DNA of 9,367 nucleotides from Tannerella sp. Lineage in GTDB: Bacteria > Bacteroidota > Bacteroidia > Bacteroidales > Tannerellaceae. Within the stretch, counting starts at the first letter, position 1; each line of letters starts with the position of its first letter. Below are positions 6,854-9,367 of the stretch, in pieces. The notes under the pieces were generated by a model. That model was not told the origin of the DNA and made no database searches. It was given only the letters and a program-made list of their open reading frames with translations. The stretch spans positions 1-9,367 of the forward strand of contig JAIRYY010000332.1 in NCBI GenBank assembly GCA_031267485.1, in the 5' to 3' direction. The translations under genes were made by a program, and so were the position numbers.

Positions 6854-8248
6854 ATGAAGTCTTCTCCAAGTCTGCCTGTCGTCCTTGGGGTTTTCAGCCT
6901 GTTCAGGCTATCTGCAACGGCGGGGCGTTATTATGTCGATGCGCTGACCGGCTGTGACCTGAACGACGGCAGCATGAACGCGCCACTGGCCTCCGTCCAC
7001 GCCGTCAACAGGCTGGAACTGTCCGGCGGTGATACCGTCTGTTTCGCCGGCGGGCAGCATTTCGTCGGCAACATGGTAATCACCGGCGTGAACGCTTCCC
7101 TGCAGGAACCGCTGACAATCACCTCGTATGGCCGGGGGCGCGCCGTTATCGACGCCCGGACGGGAACGGGTATACTGATACGGAACTGCACGCACGTGAA
7201 TATCTCCGGCATAAATATGGCGGGGCGGGGACGCAAAAGCGGGAATGAAGGCTCCGGGATTGATGTGCGGAATTCCTCCTTCATCCGCATCTCCGAAGTG
7301 GAATCGGACGGATTCCTGGAAAACGGGATTGGCGTGTACGGCGGCAGCGACATCCGGATAACAGATTGCGTGGCGCGCCACAACGGCTCGAACGGCATCA
7401 GCGTGAGCGGGCCGTGGGAACCCAGGGAAACGGAAAATGTCCGCATCACGCGCTGCGTCGCCGACAGCAATCCCGGCAACCCGTTCAACCTGGACAATCA
7501 CAGCGGAAACGGCATCATCGCAGGGCATATCCGGAATGTGACGGTCGAGTACTGCGAGGCGATGAACAATGGCTACGACATGCCGCGCGAGGGCAACGGG
7601 CCGGTGGGAATATGGGGTTATGAATGTGACAGCCTGACAATCCGCTACTGCTATTCCCACGACAACAAAACGTCCGAAAAGGGAAAGGACGGCGGAGGAT
7701 TCGACCTCGACGGAGGCATAACCAATTCCGTGATGGAATACAACATCTCGGCCAACAACGAAGGCGCCGGTTACGGACTGTTCCAGTTTGCCGGAGCCGG
7801 CAGATGGGCAAACAACGCAATCCGATACAACGTCAGCATCAGCGACGGCTCGAAAAATTCAAAGGCCGGCATCTTCGTCTGGTGCGACCCCTACAACAAA
7901 AACCTGCCGCTGGAAAACACGGAAGTATACGGGAATGTATGCTTCGGCTACCAGGGCAGCTCGCTCACATTCGAAACCGGCTATTCAAAAGGGCTGCTGT
8001 TCAGGGACAACACGTTCATCCTGCGGGGCGGACAGCACATCAACGGCGATTCCTTTCCCGACGGCGTCACGCTGCGCGGCAACTGCTTCTGGAGTGAAAC
8101 GGCCGCAACCGCAGGCCTTCCGCAACCCGTCGTAAAAGAAGACCCGGAAGCCCGCTACCTGAATCCGCACATATCCATTCCCGCCTCCATCTCCATCGCC
8201 GGCATAAAAGCCATTGTACATTCCATAACAGCGGGCTGTCAAAAATAA
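6854..8248 (+). CDS. Secreted right-handed parallel beta-helix protein, possible glycan-active enzyme
   Basis: The 464-residue product starts with a plausible signal peptide (about 1-23, ending SATA). An N-terminal cap follows, YYVDALTGCDLNDGS...APLASVHAVN...LSGGDTVCFAGGQHF (about 26-70), typical of secreted beta-helix proteins. From about residue 85 to 400 there are repeated short strands with N/D/G turns (VNISGIN, IRISEVESDG, IRITDCVARHNGSNGI, VRITRCVADSNPG, VTVEYCEAMNNG), the pattern of right-handed parallel beta-helix repeats. The stretch DGGGFDLDGG near residue 280, followed by NISANNEGAGYGLFQF, is a strongly conserved-looking acidic patch and may mark the active or calcium site. Such folds include polysaccharide lyases, pectinase-type hydrolases and epimerases, and I cannot assign a reaction. 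It is same-strand, 369 bases after the GH43 gene and separated from it by repeats, so operon membership is uncertain. Confidence 0.85.
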   Translation: MKSSPSLPVVLGVFSLFRLSATAGRYYVDALTGCDLNDGSMNAPLASVHAVNRLELSGGDTVCFAGGQHFVGNMVITGVNASLQEPLTITSYGRGRAVIDARTGTGILIRNCTHVNISGINMAGRGRKSGNEGSGIDVRNSSFIRISEVESDGFLENGIGVYGGSDIRITDCVARHNGSNGISVSGPWEPRETENVRITRCVADSNPGNPFNLDNHSGNGIIAGHIRNVTVEYCEAMNNGYDMPREGNGPVGIWGYECDSLTIRYCYSHDNKTSEKGKDGGGFDLDGGITNSVMEYNISANNEGAGYGLFQFAGAGRWANNAIRYNVSISDGSKNSKAGIFVWCDPYNKNLPLENTEVYGNVCFGYQGSSLTFETGYSKGLLFRDNTFILRGGQHINGDSFPDGVTLRGNCFWSETAATAGLPQPVVKEDPEARYLNPHISIPASISIAGIKAIVHSITAGCQK

Positions 8249-8308
8249 TAGCTCTGTAACATTTTGTGTGGAGAAGTGGCAGATGTGACCCGGCAAACCC
8301 TCCCCGCA

Positions 8309-8346
8309 CCGTCAGCGGCGAGCATAACTGCGCTCGCCGCTGACGG
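8309..8346. repeat. Perfect 15-bp-stem hairpin downstream of the beta-helix gene
   Basis: CCGTCAGCGGCGAGC (8309-8323) and GCTCGCCGCTGACGG (8332-8346) are exact reverse complements around an 8-base loop. The stem is very stable and lies 60 bases after the beta-helix stop, where it could end or protect the transcript. The bases after it (GGAAAAG) lack a T-tract, so it is listed as an inverted repeat and not as an intrinsic terminator. Confidence 0.85.
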
Positions 8347-8420
8347 GGAAAAGCCATGCTCATAATCATACCGCGTGGAGTATAAATCCATGCAAATCCG
8401 TCTGATTTTGCCGTCGCATG

Positions 8421-8615
8421 CCGCAGAAGTCCTCTGCGGGGTACCGCAGAAGGCCTCTGCGGGGTACCGCAGAAGCCCTCTGCGGGGTTGCGCAGAAGTA
8501 CCTCTGCGGGGTACCGCAGAAGCCCTCTGCGGGGTGCCGCAGAAGTACCTCTGCGGGGTACCGCAGAAGCCCTCTGCGGGGTACCGCAGAAGCCCTCTGC
8601 GGGGTACCGCAGAAA
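8421..8615. repeat. Tandem array of eight 23/24-bp palindromic units
   Basis: After a leading half-unit (8421-8430), eight units start at 8431, 8454, 8477, 8501, 8524, 8548, 8571 and 8594. Each contains the dyad CTGCGG-GGTA-CCGCAG, flanked by T and A to give a 7-bp stem. Lengths are 23, 23, 24, 23, 24, 23, 23 and about 22. Units 3 and 5 carry loop or stem changes (GGTTGC and GGTGCC in place of GGTACC) and both end in AGTA instead of AGC/AGG. CCGCAGA of one unit can also pair with TCTGCGG of the next over a 5-6-base loop, so two hairpin registers are possible. There are no spacers, so this is not a CRISPR array. No stop codon exists in any of the six frames across it. Function is unknown. Confidence 0.93.
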
Positions 8616-8658
8616 GCTGGCGCGGGACAGGCCGGCGCTGCAGCGGCGCATACGCGGA

Positions 8659-8695
8659 AACGCCTGCCCGCATATATGACTTGCGGACAGGCGTT
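8659..8695. repeat. 14-bp-arm inverted repeat after the palindromic array
   Basis: AACGCCTGCCCGCA (8659-8672) and TGCGGACAGGCGTT (8682-8695) pair at 13 of 14 positions around a 9-base AT-rich loop. Together with the hairpin at 8309-8346 it flanks the tandem palindromic array. No T-tract follows. Confidence 0.8.
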
Positions 8696-8799
8696 CAGGC
8701 TTAAAGCGGCCATTCTCAGGCGGGCGTTACCATAAAATCCGATTTCACTTCGCGGACGTTCCGCAGCAGTGTTGAGCCTGAGCTTTTCGCCGACGACTG

Positions 8800-8895
8800 T
8801 GTCCGTTGCGAGCGAAGCGAAGCAATCCATGTGCAGGCGGTTGTCCTGTTCTCGCCTGCGCCCGGATTGCTTCGGGATGCGCCCTCGTAAGGACG
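8800..8895. repeat. Interspersed imperfect palindrome, diverged copy 2
   Basis: CGAAGCAATCC (8818-8828) and GGATTGCTTCG (8864-8874) form an exact 11-bp stem. Nested inside are GCAGGCG (8833-8839) and CGCCTGC (8853-8859). The outer flanks (GTTGCGAG near 8806 and CCTCGTAAGGACGG near 8883) resemble the outer arms of copy 1 at 6609-6688 with several substitutions. The centre sequence differs completely from copy 1. Confidence 0.7.
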
Positions 8896-8973
8896 GCGGG
8901 ATGCGGCTTGCGAATAACTTGGGGAATGTGACGGAGAAATGCAGTGCGCAAAACCGCCCGCGCGCGAAATATA

Positions 8974-9004
8974 ATTCTCCATTCTCCATTCTCCATTCTC
9001 CATT
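8974..9004. repeat. Heptanucleotide tandem array D (ATTCTCC)
   Basis: Four exact ATTCTCC units plus a trailing ATT. This is the fourth array in the window with a 7-bp period, here with a pyrimidine-rich plus strand. It ends 15 bases before the 12-bp inverted repeat upstream of the last gene. Confidence 0.92.
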
Positions 9005-9018
9005 AAACGGAATGTCTC

Positions 9019-9064
9019 CCCCAATAATAGTTAATACGGCACGCAAAAACCCCTATTATTGGGG
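9019..9064. promoter_or_regulatory. 12-bp perfect inverted repeat, candidate operator or terminator
   Basis: CCCCAATAATAG (9019-9030) and CTATTATTGGGG (9053-9064) are exact reverse complements separated by 22 bases. The right arm ends one base before the TTG of the promoter at 9066-9096. That position suits a regulator-binding site; a stem-loop ending upstream transcription is the alternative. The AT-rich stem and lack of a T-tract make a terminator less likely. Confidence 0.55.
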
Positions 9065-9065
9065 A

Positions 9066-9096
9066 TTGTCGCAACCGTACAGGCCACCTACCTTTG
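9066..9096 (+). promoter_or_regulatory. Bacteroidota-type promoter for the right-hand outer-membrane gene
   Basis: TTG at 9066-9068 and TACCTTTG at 9089-9096 are 20 bases apart, matching the Bacteroides -33/-7 consensus (TTG and TAnnTTTG with 19-21 bases between). Transcription should start near 9103, giving a leader of about 25 bases before the ATG at 9129. This is the best promoter in the window. Confidence 0.75.
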
Positions 9097-9128
9097 CCGC
9101 CGATTTTAAAACCGAAATATTGAAACAA

Positions 9129-9367
9129 ATGATTCGTATAAAACTTTTGACAGCCATATTTTTCCTGTGTTCATCCGCCGGTATGCTGTTGGCGCAGCAG
9201 GGAGGCCGGTCGTCCGTCATTCGCGGGACGGTGAAAGATACTGACGGGAACCCCGTCGCATACGCTAATGTATACTTAAAAAACACGTCGCTGGGGACGC
9301 AGTCTGACCTCGACGGCAAATTTTTCCTCCGGGTTATTCCCGGTAAACATACCCTGTGCGTGCAGTA
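9129..9367 (+). CDS. Outer-membrane protein with carboxypeptidase-regulatory-like domain, probable TonB-dependent receptor (N-terminal fragment)
   Basis: Seventy-nine codons are open from the ATG to the right edge. Residues 1-22 form a signal peptide (MIRIKLLTAIFFLCSSAGML, then LAQ). From about residue 30 there is a carboxypeptidase-D-regulatory-like domain: VIRGTVKDTDGNPVAYANVYL, NTSLGTQSDLDGKFFLRVIPGKHTL. In Bacteroidota this start is typical of TonB-dependent receptors of the SusC or FecA/CirA type, and less often of other surface proteins. The plug and barrel are outside the window, so the class cannot be settled. It has its own promoter and a long upstream spacer, so it is probably a separate transcription unit. 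Confidence 0.8.
   Translation, partial: MIRIKLLTAIFFLCSSAGMLLAQQGGRSSVIRGTVKDTDGNPVAYANVYLKNTSLGTQSDLDGKFFLRVIPGKHTLCVQ

Larger units (their letters stand above)
8249..9128. other. 880-bp gene-free region rich in palindromes and tandem repeats
   Basis: No credible gene is seen. Long open frames on both strands across 8067-9046 are by-products of a stop-free repeat array and share no recognisable domain. The region holds, in order, a 15-bp-stem hairpin, a tandem palindromic array, a second long hairpin, a diverged interspersed palindrome, a 7-bp array, a 12-bp inverted repeat and a promoter for the gene at 9129. A short stretch at 8696-8800 shows only a small GCGGA-CGT-TCCGC dyad (8752-8764). 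Confidence 0.75.

Noticed and set aside
8309..8346. Rho-independent terminator for the beta-helix gene
   Set aside because: The stem is strong but no run of T follows on either strand, so only an inverted repeat is claimed.
8421..8615. Possible CRISPR array
   Set aside because: The 23/24-bp units are contiguous with no unique spacers, are strongly palindromic throughout, and no cas genes are nearby.
6484..9004. Complete insertion sequence or transposon around the beta-helix gene
   Set aside because: No transposase or integrase, no matched terminal inverted repeats at both ends and no target-site duplication were found.
8366..9046. 226-residue open frame on the minus strand (and overlapping frames at 8067-8651, 8239-8673, 8375-8735)
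   Set aside because: They are produced by the stop-free palindromic array plus repeat-derived phrases, overlap each other on both strands, and show no domain, signal or promoter.
9019..9064. Invertible promoter flanked by recombinase sites
   Set aside because: The arms enclose only 22 bases with no promoter between them, and no invertase gene is seen; known Bacteroides invertible promoters span much longer segments.

Overview
The window looks like a chromosomal segment of a fairly GC-rich member of the Bacteroidota, most likely Bacteroidales. The reasons are a SusC/SusD outer-membrane pair, Bacteroides-type promoter elements (TTG near -33 and TAnnTTTG near -7) and weak or absent Shine-Dalgarno sequences. 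The genus cannot be fixed from the sequence alone.

Layout. (1) Bases 1-308, minus strand: N-terminal part of an AAA-ATPase-like protein that runs off the left edge. (2) 309-569: divergent intergenic region with a 7-bp tandem array and candidate promoters for both directions. (3) 570-6484, plus strand: a compact polysaccharide-utilisation operon made of a SusC-like TonB-dependent transporter, a SusD-like glycan-binding lipoprotein and a GH43-type glycoside hydrolase. (4) 6485-6853: no gene, but a stack of repeats (7-bp array, imperfect palindrome, two short GC-rich hairpins, second 7-bp array). (5) 6854-8248: a secreted right-handed parallel beta-helix protein. (6) 8249-9128: 880 bases without a credible gene, holding a 15-bp-stem hairpin, eight tandem 23/24-bp palindromic units, a second long hairpin, a diverged copy of the palindrome seen in (4), another 7-bp array, a 12-bp inverted repeat and a well-formed promoter. 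(7) 9129-9367: the start of another outer-membrane protein with a carboxypeptidase-regulatory-like domain, cut by the right edge.

How the genes work together. The SusD lipoprotein should capture a glycan at the cell surface, the SusC barrel should import the oligosaccharide with TonB energy, and the GH43 enzyme should trim it. Its residues resemble the branch of GH43 that contains exo-beta-1,3-galactanases and beta-galactofuranosidases, so a galactan-type substrate (for example arabinogalactan) is a reasonable but unproven guess. The beta-helix protein may act on or bind the same glycan. No regulator (HTCS, ECF sigma/anti-sigma, SusR) lies in the window.

The most unusual content is the non-coding DNA. 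Four separate intergenic arrays have different unit sequences but the same 7-bp period. A dense palindromic array at 8421-8615 is open in all six frames and can fold in two alternative hairpin registers. Candidate promoters adjoin repeats at both ends of the window.
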